DNA of 64,000 nucleotides from Tetranychus cinnabarinus (GCA_022266195.1 WHVY01000010.1:1066501-1130500); one strand, 5' to 3'. Counted from the first letter of the stretch, positions 52,219-63,877 are shown. The notes: generated by a model not told the origin, from the letters alone. Program-made: numbers and translations.

Positions 52219-54151
52219 TTGATTATCTTAAACTCTTTGATCGAGGAAAAAGAAAATTGATAATCTCTGGAAACAACTTTGCCATAAATCAACCTGAAGT
52301 GATTTTTTAAAAGCAACTGTACTAATCCAATGTAAAGTTAAATAAAGACGAGCACAGTCTAATTTATGGTCTCGATTATTTAGTTTGCTGTGTATCAATG
52401 ATTCAAATTCAATTGTGGAATCAGCTTTATTTGATCTATCCGTGGTTTTTCAGCTTTAGTAGAACTACAATCGCGCTTCACGTTCTTTAACATCATTCTC
52501 TCCAATTATACAAATCACGGAAGTTATTTACTGTTTGATTTTATTTTTGAGTGTGATTTTTACGTGATTGAGGTTGTTTCATCTTTAAATGCAACAATCG
52601 TTTAAACTTCACAATTTCAAATTACGCGTCACTTTCCCTTGGTTACATGTGTTGTGGTTTTCAAGAACCTTGTGTTTCAAATTTAGATTGTTTTCAAGTC
52701 TCAAGTTTCTTGTGTTTTTTATTTTTGATACTGTTATGATTGGGGCCTGATTATCGTTGTCCTCCCGTTGCTTTACAAATGAAATTTGTTTAAATGTGAT
52801 TTCCTTTGATGATTCAGCTTTTCAATCTGTTATTTTTATCAAGAAGTGTGTTATATTATTCACTGGTCATTTATCCATGAAAAGAAAATTAATGTAAAGA
52901 TTTTAAACATTATCGTGTTCAGATCTATGTTAAACGGTGTTGATAAAACTGTCCATTTGTTATGAATTCACACAATCCATTATATCGTTGACTTAATTTT
53001 TCAAAAATTGACAGACTTCTTGTCGTGTATCACATCAAGGAATCACAGTTAACGGCTTTCTATCTATAGATTGGCGAGAAAACATCTCAAGCTGTTTTAT
53101 AATCGGTATTAGATGTTTATTGAAACAATTTAAGACTATTTAAACAAATAAACTAAATTAAAGTTATAAACAATGGAGCAAGGATTAATGGTTTCTCTAT
53201 CTTTATCAAGATACGACTTGGATCACACTCCGTGATTTAGACCTAAAGATTGCTAATTTTAAATTTTCCTTCTCTTTTGAATTAGTCATGTTTTGTTTAA
53301 TTGTTTAACGGCCGATTTCCATTGATTAGCATGGCTAGGATCAAAGATAAGTCGAAAAATGAACTTGCTGAAAGCTGAGAAACGATTACATAACATGGAA
53401 GTGTAATTGGCAACTAATTTGCTTTCTATTTATCAACAAACACCTACTTTTCCCATGTCATTTTACTCATGGAACATCAACAATTCAGACAATAAAACAA
53501 CGTTTATCTTTTTCACATTTGAAAGAAAGAAAAAAACGGATTACTTCAATCATGACGGGTTAATAATATAATTGTTTTTACTTTTTTTTCCTTATTTCAC
53601 TTCTTCCATCGCAACTTAATGTAAGTTAAATCACGGTTCTGACAACTGTACTAACACAATTAAACCATGAAGTTGGTCATTTCATTATTCACTTATCAAC
53701 TATAATCTTTAAACTGCAACACACCAACCATCAAGATATATACAACATTTAGTAAGCTACACTATCAACAATTTTCACTATCTCTTTCTTTCTCCCTTTC
53801 GGTTTGCTCTGCCTTTCTCTCTCTTTTAAACCAGCCACCAGAAACTAGTTGATGTATTTTTTTTAGTTTTAATTGCTGTCCCTTGCTCCTATTGAATGTA
53901 TCTTTTAACCATTTAAGTTGAGGTTTACTTTCTCATCTTCATGTTCATCACCATCGATTTATTTATGTGCCAGTAATCCCATTCAGTACCAATCACAACG
54001 TTTTTATAAAACTAGTGTAAACCCCGCTTTTCAAGGCCTTAATTCTCAAGTACCAACATTTTGCCTTGTTTTTTTTCTATCTATTGTGATCTTTTTGCCT
54101 TTTTTCCTGTTTTTTAATCGCCTTTAAATCTACTGAATTCAGCTTTATATC
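52219..54151. other. intergenic, protease 3' flank and PAK upstream region
   Basis: No exon with motifs. A pyrimidine-rich block (CTTTCTCTCT type) lies at 53778-53830. A likely acceptor (TGAATTCAG, 54134-54142) just before the PAK start codon suggests that PAK has a non-coding upstream exon in this stretch. The ORF 53918-54127 shows no features. Confidence 0.4.
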
Positions 54152-56743
54152 ATGAATTCGTTCTTAAGTAAATTAAATCCACGGAGTGGTAAAAAAAAAG
54201 CATCCACATCTCCGATATCCAGTACTGGACGAGCATCTGATATTGGTCAACCTTTTGAAGTTAAACATCACATTCACTGTAATGTAAATCAACAAACTGG
54301 TCAAATTGAAGGTTTACCTCCAGCTTGGGTTAAGTTGTTAGAAGCCAGCAATATTACCAATAGTGAACAACATGAGAACCCCAAAGTTGTAATTGATGTC
54401 CTCAAATACTACACCCATTCAATTAAAAAGAAAGCCAACCAAGGAAAATACATAGCAACCCAAGAGACAATTGATGAAGATATAAGAGAAATTGAAAGAG
54501 AAGACAGAGAGTGGGGTCCAAGTGGACCTAAAGGTTACCATGGATCATCTGATGGATCTTTCAAGTCAAGCCAAGAAGACCTCATCCAAGACAGTGATAA
54601 TCAAAAAATAGAAACATCTAATGATGTAAACAAACATGATGTCTCTTACCCTGATGTTGTGGTCACCGATGTAAACAGTGAGAATTCTAATCAAATCAAA
54701 AAGGACAATCAACAAATCATTAATGATATTACTAAAGACTTGGATAAAGTTATCGTGCAAGCGGAAGGACTTCTTTCTGATTTTGAAGCTAAACGAAAAG
54801 AAGCTGAAAGAGAAAAGGATGCCAAATCGGGTTCCAGTAAGACTGACAAACAGCAAACTCAAGATCAAACGCCACAAATTCAAACTCAACCACAAGGTCA
54901 TCATTATCAGCAAATTAATCAAAACCATCAACTACAACACCAACAACTTCACCAGCATAAACAGCTTCAAAAACCTCCAATGCCTCAGTTGAGAAAAAAA
55001 CGAGGACCCAAGATTGAAATGACCGATGAAGAAGTGATGCAAGCTCTTCGCGCTATTGTCAATCCTGGTGACCCTAAAGAAAGGTATCAACTTCTGAAAA
55101 AAATTGGATCCGGTGCATCAGGAACAGTTTACACCGCCAATGACAGAGTTACAAACACAAAAGTTGCAATAAAAACCATGGATTTGACAAAGCAGCAGAA
55201 GAAAGAACTTATCATAACAGAAATCAAAGTTATGAGTGAAAATACGTGAGTGAATGATAAAATGATATTTTCACCTTAACAAGCAATGAAAATACTGAAA
55301 AAAACTCGTGACTTAATATCTTTTACTTGTTCTAAATCTTCTTTCTCTATCTTTCTCTTTGTATCCATGACACAGGCATCCTAATTTAGTAAATTACTTG
55401 GACAGTTATCTAGTCGGTGATGATCTTTGGGTTATTATGGATTATCTCGAGGGTGGGGCACTCACTGATGTTGTCACTGAAACAGAGATGTCGGAAGGAC
55501 AAATGGCCGCAATTTGTCGTGAAACTCTTCAAGCAGTCGCTTTTCTTCATTCTAAGGTACTCAACTAGTCACTAACAGTTGTTTACATCCGTAAATGTTG
55601 ATGTCATAACAATGTGAGAATGTTTATTGAGGCGAGGAAATCGGGTGAACAAGAGGTTATCATAATGGTACACACTTTTTGTAGATAAATAGAGAAACAT
55701 GAGGATAACTTGAATGCTCATTCTTTTTCTTTCTCATTGAGATAATTTATTATCTAACTTGATATAATTTCACCTTTATGTACAATTTACCAGCAATGAC
55801 ACACAACTGATCTACAATTTGTGTCTATGATTCAATGCATCAGGTAGATTCTGATATTCTGATGGATTACCTTTTATGGAGCAATGACAATAATTAACTT
55901 TAATGCAAATAGCAGTAGTGATTACCTCTATTTTAGAGTGGTTTTTAATCAAAGGTGATAATCTGTACAGTTGTATCCTTGTTGTATTCTAATTGATTTG
56001 ATTTGATTCTCTGATCAAATTAGATAGATAGAAAGAGAGAGAGGAAAACAATTTAAAATCCTTTTTTAGCTAAATTTTCCACATTAATTTTGTGATTTTG
56101 AAATTACCAACTCTTTTTGAAATTGATTTTGCTCTCAGGGAATCATTCACAGGGACATTAAAAGTGATAATGTTTTACTTGGAATGGATGGATCTGTCAA
56201 AGTTACCGATTTTGGTTTTTGTGCTCAAGTCTCACCGGATGAAAAACGTCAAACCATGGTTGGTACGCCTTATTGGATGGCTCCTGAAGTAGTCAATCGT
56301 AAACAATATGGCAAAAAGATAGACATTTGGAGTTTAGGAATTATGGTCATTGAAATGGTTGAAGGGGAACCACCTTATATCAATGAGAATCCAATTCGTG
56401 CCCTTTATTTGATTGCTGTTCATGGTAAACCTGAGATTAGGCATAAAGAAAAATTATCTCCTCAGTTACAAGATTTTCTAGATCGGTTTGTAATTTTATT
56501 ACTATTAATTCACTAACAGCAACAAAACAAACTTGTATTAACCTTGAACTAGCTATCAGTTCAAAAATTATAATTTCCTCTGTTCAATTTTCTTTATCTA
56601 ATTCCAATAGATGTCTAGAGGTGGATATGGATAAGCGAGCTTCCGCTTTGGAACTTTTGAAACATCCTTTTCTGGATAAAGCAGACAACTTGAAAACCCT
56701 AGTTCCACTGATTAAAGCAGCGAAAAAGGTTCTAAAAAAATGA
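54152..56743 (+). CDS. p21-activated Ser/Thr kinase, PAK family (four exons)
   Basis: Exons 54152-55245, 55376-55556, 56139-56485 and 56611-56743 join in frame to 584 residues. The CRIB/p21-binding region is near residues 29-75 (IGQPFEVKHHIHC, GLPPAWVKLL). It is followed by SNITNSEQ and VIDVLKYYT, which belong to the group-I type auto-inhibitory segment. A disordered Gln/His-rich linker leads to the kinase domain (about 312-575). This has IGSGASGTVY, K341 in VAIK, HRDIKSDN, DFGFCAQ, activation-loop threonine in TMVGTPYWMAPE and C-lobe RCLEVDMDKR. Group-I PAKs are activated by GTP-bound Cdc42/Rac and control actin and adhesion. The protein starts almost at the CRIB and lacks the usual long N-terminus with Nck-binding proline motif, which points to a Pak3/MAX-2-like member (inference). 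The exon 3 donor GTTTGT is weak but needed for frame. A minus ORF (54566-54931) is a shadow. Confidence 0.94.
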
Positions 56744-57179
56744 AGAAGATACACAAAGACGAAGAAACACAAAAATGTCCAGGCCCAGTGATATTATTAT
56801 CAACCTAATCGAACTCAAAATCAAAGTTATCACCTGAAAAGAAAAAGAAAACTATTTTTTATTCTTATTTTGACAAAAACTTTTATTGATCAGCATTTTA
56901 TAACAAAACCTGATACTCTTCACTTCGTGAATATGATGATACCTTAAAAATTGCTGTTGATGAGGATGAAAAAGTTCAAATATGATACCAAAGATGGTTT
57001 ATTATTACATTATCAAGAATAACTTAATGAAATTATCAATAAGCAGCAAAATTTATGATGAGAAAGTATGGATTTAAAATTAAGATCATTTCCTATGATT
57101 TCGTGGTCTTTTAATTAAAATTGCAACGTCTTGGAATTGCAAAAAAATAGAGATTCGCGATTTAGAAAAAGAAGATAAA
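56744..57179. other. convergent 3' flanks of PAK and ariadne-2
   Basis: This is only the space between two stop codons on opposite strands. It is AT-rich and shows no exon or RNA gene. Confidence 0.5.
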
Positions 57180-58822
57180 TTAATCAGCATGAAAATCTTT
57201 CAATAAAGTCGCTCTCCTCTTCTCTGTAATATCCATTTGATTTTCTAGATCTCCTCGATCTGTTGCTTCAGCTCTTTCCAATTTCCAGGAAAGATTTTCT
57301 ATTTCAGCTTCCAATTGGGCTTGTTGATACTCGAAAAGTGCTTTTCTTGGTCCTGAGTCCATATAATAGGCATATGGATAAGTGTATTGTAAAGTGTAGC
57401 GTGACTTGGCCAGTAGTGCAGCTGCATCCAAGAGGTATTGCCAATCGATCCATGTGCCTTTACCAGACATCACTTCTCGATGGATTCTGTCTTTAATTCG
57501 AGTTAGAGCTTCTTTTTCAAGTCTCAAGCTTCTGGCATGATTATCCCATCGTTCAAAATAGAATAGATATTTTTTTAAAGCTTCTCTAGCTGCACTGTGT
57601 ACTGATTGACCATCTTCATTGGTCGCTTCTTTGTACCTAGAGCATTCATAATACTCACTGCCATGTGCTTTCCAATCACCCAAACATATCCAACAGAAAT
57701 TAGCTTTGCATGTGGTACACTGCATATGATTGCATCCACCATTTTTTTCGATGCAAATATGACAATTGGGACAGTCTTTGGTATGGGCTGATATATAATT
57801 GGCGGTCTCAGAATCGTCTTCACATTTAGTTAACCATTTTTTGATTATATTGCAATCAGTAGGAGCATGATAATCACCACTACATTTAAAACAGAAGCTC
57901 GTTTTACATATTTTACAAATAACTCTTTTGGACTTGTTTTCGCGTGCTCGTACTACTATATTACAGTTGAGGCCAGGACAGAAACGCAATTCCGGATGAG
58001 ATGTTACGCATTCAGCAAATGCGAATTTCTTATATTTTTCTTTTAAATCGTCTTGTTGAATATGTTCTAAAGCAAACTCTTCTGGTACCAATTCACTGCA
58101 TTTTTGGGCCATGCATTCAATACCTATTGTTGCACCGGCAGACACTTGAGTTTCTATATGGCATGTCCAACATTCACTACAGAATAGATGACCACACGCG
58201 AGTCCTATACAATCCGAACTTTCTGAACAAAGGCAAATTGGACAAGTTTTGGGGTCTTGTGTTCCTTCAAGTTCTTCGTTAGTACCATTAGAATAAAAGT
58301 TGGAATCAGTTTCATTGGTTGTTTCATCATCAGATGCACTATTTGATTTTTTCTCTTTGATTTTTTCCAAGTTCCATCTAAAACGATACAATAACACCTG
58401 TAAGGAAAGAAATGTAAACAAATTAACAGTAGCAGATATTTTAACAGCGCATATTATTTCGAGTCGTACAACTATCGAAAATAACATTTAATCAAGATAA
58501 AAGATCATCTTACCTTTGCTTTAGACGGGCTAACTTGGAGAGTTTTACAGATATATTCAACAGTTTCATTCCACAATTGATCCACTTCTTGAATGGGCAA
58601 ACATTCATATTCAAAAAACTCTGGATCTTTGCATTGAGCACCTCCTTGAAGAAAATCTAGTTCATTTTCTAATTCACTCATACGATAATAGTCATCGTAG
58701 TCACAGTTTTCATCATTCTCCTCATTTTCATCATTTTCGTCGTTTTCATCTGTATCTGATGCATATGTTTCCATTTCATCAGACCTTGAAGCGTAGAGTA
58801 GAGGCGATGAAACAGTATCCAT
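57180..58822 (-). CDS. ari-2: ariadne-2 type RBR E3 ubiquitin ligase (two exons)
   Basis: Exons 58822-58514 and 58397-57180 join in phase 0 to 508 residues, close to human ARIH2 (493). The longer frame upstream starts with TTG, so the ATG at 58822 is used. An acidic Asp/Glu/Asn-rich N-terminus precedes a UBA-like helical part (VDQLWNETVEYICKTLQVS). RING1 starts near residue 155 (CPICLCSESSDC, ACGHLFCSECW). IBR covers about 233-285 and RING2 starts at CPNCHICIEKNGGCNHMQC. The RING2 cysteine C325 is the expected thioester-forming residue. The C-terminal Ariadne domain is highly conserved (KKYLFYFERWDNHARSL, TLQYTYPYAYYM, RATLLKDFH). ARIH2-type ligases work with neddylated cullin-5 complexes. 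No disruption is seen. Confidence 0.96.
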
Positions 58823-58955
58823 AATGTAGGAAACAATTAATTTGGTCAAACAATCAAGGAAGCAAATAGTAGAGTCAACAACCAGATGACTTGAAATGAC
58901 TTATCTTTACAAACAGGCCTTTATTAGATTTATTTTGGTTTACTTTACAATTCCC

Positions 58956-58991
58956 CCTTATCTAGTCCGCAGTTGTGCAGACTAGATAAGG
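58956..58991 (-). promoter_or_regulatory. 16-bp stem-loop in AFG2A 3' UTR
   Basis: CCTTATCTAGTC and GACTAGATAAGG are perfect complements. The pairing extends inward by four more positions to a four-base loop. Read as RNA from the minus strand, the one odd position is a U-G wobble, so all 16 pairs form. Read from the plus strand it would be a C-A mismatch. It begins 64 bases after the AFG2A stop codon. A role in 3'-end processing, stability or translation is possible. Ariadne-2, also on the minus strand, begins 134 bases further on. Confidence 0.6.
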
Positions 58992-59055
58992 CGTGTCTTT
59001 AGCCATACAAACAAGTTTTACTTGTAAATAGGAAGTTGAGATATTTAAGATGGAG

Positions 59056-60844
59056 TTATCTATGAGCGTCATGATTCGACAATTCAAATGACCCAGAAGC
59101 GTTAGAAAGCTGAACGGAAGAGTTCGAAAATCTCTCATAGAAAGCTATTGTTTCTTTTGTTGTTCTGGGTAAAACAATTTTAAAGGCTTGGTCAAAGTGA
59201 ATCATTTCAACTTCTTTAGCATTAATATCTTCAGTCAAAGCTAGAAGAGCGGCTTCTTGGCATAATGCAACTATTTCCGCACCAGAATAACCAGCAGTTT
59301 TATCCGCAAGAATCTCAATATTTTCAGTAACCTCAAAAGAAACTGCCATTTTACCAGTCCTTATTAAGAAAATTTCTTTACGAGTTGCTTTATCTGGTAA
59401 TGGAACGTAAATAATTACATCAAGACGACCAGGGCGACGTAATGCTACATCAATTTTATCTGGTCTATTCGTTGCGGCTACGATAGTAACACCATCCAAT
59501 TCTTCAATTCCATCGATTTCTGTTAACAATTGAGCTAAAACACGATCACCGACTGAACATGAAGCTGATGCATTACTACCACCTCCTCTCTCTGATGCTA
59601 AAGCATCTAACTCGTCAAAGAATAAAATTGAAGGAGAAGCTTGTTTGGCTTTTCTGAAAATTTCTCGCACAGCCTTTTCAGATTCACCGACATATTTATC
59701 AAAAAGTTCAGGTCCTTTAATTGCGATAAAATTGAGTTGACTTTCAGTGGCTAGGGCTTTTCCAATCATAGTCTTTGAACATCCTGGTGGACCATACATT
59801 AGAATGCCTTTCGACTGTTTATAACCAACCCTTGCAAACGCTTCAGCGTGTTTGAGTGGCCATACAACTGCTTGTAGTAACCTGTTTTTGACTTCTTTCA
59901 TACCACCAATATCAGACCAATAAACTTTAGGTATTTCTAAAGTAATCTCTTTCATTGCACTGGGACGGACTCGGCGAACAGCTTTCTTAAGATCATTCTC
60001 ATCGATTGTATCAGATTCTCTTGTTAAACAACTATACAATGATTCACGGTAAACACGAGCAAGATCAGCTCCAGTATAACTAAAAGTGTTTTCGCCAGTA
60101 CTTTTTAAGACCTCTGAAGGTATTGAATGTTTAACTTTGCTGAATATCTTATTTAAAATATCGATACGATGGAGAGATGAAGGAACTGGAAATTCAATCT
60201 CTTCTTCCAAGCGACCGGGTCTCCTTAATCCTGGATGCACTGAATCAATTTGGTTGGTAGCAGCAATTAGCACGATGCGTTTAGATCTACGATTGTCATC
60301 GAAAAAGCCAGATAAAGTTTTGAAAAAATTAACTTCTTTCTCGGTTTGAGTTTTCTTGCTTGAACAATACAAATGAATATCATCGATAAATATAACACTA
60401 GGGTAACATTCGATAGCACGTTTAAACAGTCGATCTAATTTTGATTTATATGAAACTTCAACAACTCCTTTAGCTCCTTTATCTGGAGTTTCTTTGGCTT
60501 CTTTAGTTGGATTGTCTGATAACATATCACCATAAACATTGAGAAAGTTGATTCTCGGAGTCAATGCTTCTGTTAATGCTTTAATAACCATTGTTTTACC
60601 AGTTCCTGGAGGCCCGTATAGAAGAATACCATTTGTTAGATCGTCAGCGTGAGGATGAGCTCTATCGAGTAGTGGAAATTCGATTAAATTTTTGAGCTTT
60701 TCAATTTGAACCTTCAATCCGCCAATATCGTTTAATCCAATAGTAGAAGACTTTTTTGCATTGCGTCTAGTCACTAAGAAAGATGGATATGAGAAAATAT
60801 GTCAATGAGTTGTGTACCTGAGATTCAACCGTGAAAAACTTACT
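59056..60844 (-). CDS. AFG2A/SPATA5-type AAA ATPase lacking the N-domain
   Basis: The main exon is 60773-59056. A 70-bp intron (60843-60774; GTAAGT to TTCTTAG) separates its first bases TG from an upstream A at 60844, so splicing creates the start codon and a 572-residue protein. A stop (TAA) lies in frame shortly upstream. Two AAA modules are present. D1 has Walker A GPPGTGKT (54-61), sensor AATN and LRRPGR. D2 has Walker A GPPGCSKT (328-335), Walker B FFDELD (D387/E388) and RRPGR. The linker RPSAMKEI and D2 GCSKT identify the AFG2A (SPATA5/Drg1) line, which releases shuttling factors from pre-60S ribosomes. Human SPATA5 has about 320 more residues, mostly the N-terminal substrate-binding part, which is missing here. 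The D1 Walker B ends IDD instead of IDE. An extra charged loop lies at about 88-108. Confidence 0.92.
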
Positions 60845-61227
60845 TTTGATTATGTAGAAATAAGATTAATTCTCGGATAATTAATCAAAATAATAAATTA
60901 ATAAAAATTGAACGATGTCACTTTGTCATGATTTTTAAATGTAAATATTGTTTACTAAAAATTTGCAGCAACAATTTAAAGACGCCATCTGTGGGGATAA
61001 ATTTTTGATTAACTAATTAAATGATTGTAATTTAATTAACAGCTGCTTTCTTATTTGAAACTGTGATTTGATTGTAAGATTTGTGCCAAAATGAGACAAA
61101 AATTAACGTATTAATTTGATAAATCAATTTTAAATGAATAATGTTTTGAAATATCGCGCTCTCAAAAAAAACCAGGTGATGTTAGAAACGAAAAGCATGC
61201 TTTTTGGAAACTCTGGGAAACCCAAAT

Positions 61228-61644
61228 TAGAGTTGGACGATAACTGAAAAATGAGATATCGATAGATATTGTTATTGCATAAATTGTTATCGATATTTAT
61301 CGATAAATTATTGATAATTTATTGTTATTGTTATCAAAAAAAATATAATGAAAAATGAAGTATTTTATACAAAGCATTTGGCATGGCCTCGAAAAAAACC
61401 AACATATCAAAATTTTCTGGTTTGATTTGACTTCAATTTTGACTTTGATTTGACTTCACGGCAAGTAATTTTTTAACCAGTATAAAATCAGCTTGAAATT
61501 TGACCATAAGATGTGGCCTTAAGAGGTTTAATTGCCCGTTCACATATGTTAATGTTTATCGATAACTCAAAAAAGTTATCGATACATTGTTTTATCTAAT
61601 TTATCGATAACTATCGATATTTTTATTGTTATCGTCCAACTCTA
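61228..61644. mobile_element. hAT-type MITE with 8-bp target duplication and seven TATCGATA motifs
   Basis: The ends are inverted copies of TAGAGTTGGACGATAAC. The element is flanked on both sides by the identical 8-mer ACCCAAAT (61220-61227 and 61645-61652). An 8-bp duplication and a TAGAG terminus are hallmarks of the hAT superfamily. At 417 bp with no ORF it is non-autonomous. Perfect TATCGATA occurs at 61257, 61288, 61298, 61557, 61577, 61602 and 61612, clustered toward both ends, as subterminal transposase-binding repeats often are. The same word is the DRE bound by DREF in Drosophila. The element lies between the divergent AFG2A and RRP9 genes. Confidence 0.88.
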
Positions 61645-61728
61645 ACCCAAATCTTGTGTATTTTGATTACAATATTTACAGTTTGAATACTCTATTATTT
61701 GCTTTAAAGTTTAACTAAATTAACTGCC

Positions 61729-63447
61729 ATGAGTAAGTATGATTTTACTATTATGATTACAATACATATCTATTTTGTGCTTGTTTATTAACATCTCACT
61801 TGTTTGATTTTCTCAGTTAAAAAACGACAGTTGGAAAAAAAGAAGCAGATCAAAACTGATGATTTGGATGATTACAGTGCTTCTGATGAATCGGATGATC
61901 ATGGAGAGGAGGAGGAAGAAGAAGAAGAGTTAGAGGAAACTCCAGCTCAGAAAAGACTGAGGCTAGCCAAGCAATACCTGCAAGAATTTTCTACCCAAGA
62001 GAATGAGAAGACCTTTAAAGTTATCAAAAAAGTAGCCGATACTTTGACCGGACCGGACCTTGATAACGTAAATTTTCTTAAAAATGGTCATAAACTGACA
62101 GTCACTTGTTTAGCTGTTTCCTCTGATGGAAAATTCATCTATTCAGCCAGTAAAGATTGTTCAATAGTTAAATGGGATGCTCAAACATTCAAACGAGTGA
62201 AAACTATTCCTGGTGGAAGAAAAGGAACGGAAAATCACGTTGGTCATAAAAATATTATTAATGCCATTGCAATTACTAGTGATTCTAAATTTTTAGCTAC
62301 TGGATGCAAAAATTCAATCATTAATATATGGAACACGAATGATATGACATTTTTACACAAATTTACTGGCCATCGTGGGGAAGTAACTGGCCTTGTTTTC
62401 CGTAGATCGGCTCATACTCTTTATAGCTGTGCCGCAGATAAGCAAGTCAAAGTTTGGAATGTTGACGATTTGTGTTATGTAGAAACTTTATTTGGTCATC
62501 AAGATAAAGTGACATCAATTGATTGTGGATTAAGAGAAAAGCCGATCACTTCTGGTGGTATTGATCTCACAGTTCGCATCTGGAAAATCGTAGAAGAGTC
62601 TCAATTAGTTTTTCATGGGCATGAAGGGTCAATCGATAATGTGAAATATATCAATGAAGATCATTTCATTTCAATAGGCGATGATGGGTAGGTTCAAATC
62701 TATTAAATTTTGTTTCTCTTCTCACTTTCAGTTAAATTTTAATATTTTCCCAGAATGATTTGTCTTTGGGGGAACCACAAGAAAAAACCATTATTCTCCA
62801 AAAAACTAGCGCATGGTGAAGAAAATTCCACACCAAATTGGATTGTATCCTTAGCCACAGCTCACAGCACAGATTTATTTGCTACAGGTAAATTAATTTC
62901 GTTTAAATTGCGTTAGATTTAACGAACCATTTTCCACATTTTCAACAGGATCAAAAGATGGGTTTATTCGTGTCTGGAAATGTTTACCAGGTTTCAAAAA
63001 ATTCGAAGAAATTTTCACCATTCCTGTGGTAAGTTTCAATATCCAATGAAAAATTTACCATCAAATGGCACTACTTTTAAATTTACTTCCCATTTTTCCA
63101 TGTAAAGGGTGTTGCGTGTTATTCTCGTCAGTTATCTCATCCGAATGGAGATTAAACAACTGTTAAAGATGAAAATGTCCAGTGAAATCTTATAAATCTC
63201 CATTGGGATAAGATAACTGCCGAGAATAACACGCAACACCCTTTATTCTTATATTCTATTTCATTATTTTTCATATATTTTCTTACAGAATGGTGTTGTT
63301 AATAGTTTACAATTTGTTCAAGATGGAGACTTTTTAGTTGCCGCCATAGGAAGAGAGCATCGACTTGGTCGCTGGTGGAATTTCAAAGAAGTTAAAAACT
63401 CGATCATGGTTATACCTATGTTAAAATTAGATAACAATCCTCCTTAA
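61729..63447 (+). CDS. Rrp9: U3 snoRNP WD40 protein RRP9/U3-55K (five exons)
   Basis: Exons 61729-61732, 61817-62687, 62754-62887, 62949-63028 and 63289-63447 join in frame to 415 residues (human RRP9 has 475). Exon 1 codes only ATG plus one base; the second codon is completed after the first intron. A basic start (KKRQLEKKKQ) and an acidic run lead to the RRP9 signature region (TPAQKRLRLAKQYLQE) and then about seven WD repeats (for example DGKFIYSASKDCSIVKWD, LYSCAADKQVKVWN). The end GREHRLGRWW is typical of the family. RRP9 binds the U3 snoRNA box B/C region and is needed for 18S rRNA processing in the nucleolus. Intron 4 is mostly a MITE. AATAAA follows the stop closely (about 63453). Confidence 0.94.
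63105..63243. mobile_element. TA-flanked MITE in RRP9 intron 4
   Basis: A 139-bp element with about 50-bp terminal inverted repeats (starting AAGGGTGTTGCGTGTTATTC) that differ at only three positions. TA dinucleotides lie immediately outside both ends, as for Tc1/mariner-type insertions. It makes up more than half of the 260-bp intron between RRP9 exons 4 and 5. The near-identity of the arms suggests recent insertion or recent homogenisation. Confidence 0.85.
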
Positions 63448-63877
63448 TATACAAATAAAATCTTTTGATTGATTCTGAAATCAGTTAATAAAAAAATCTG
63501 CTCCAATCAAACAATTAAGTTTCATTTATTCCGGTTCACTATCTTCAATAAAAAACAATTCAAATTATTTATAATGTGAAACAAGAAAAAAATAGTATTG
63601 ATCTGAAGCTAAAGGCTGGGAATACATTCAAATGTTGAAATAACGGTTTTAATAAGAATATTAAAGAAAATTAAGTTAGAAAATAAAAGAATGCACTTTT
63701 CTGATTCCATAAGTAGACTGAATTTCGTGCATCAGATATGCTAAATAAGGTTACTTACGATGAAAATTGAAAGATTTATTTTATTTTATGGCAAAAATAG
63801 TGCATTAATCCAAGCTAGTCAAAAATGACATCTCGAATTCGTCAGGAAACACGAGAACTGTTCGCCCCAAGTATCTT

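Noticed and set aside
54566..54992. Antisense and frame-shifted ORFs in PAK exon 1
   Set aside because: They overlap the low-complexity linker of PAK and have no features of their own.
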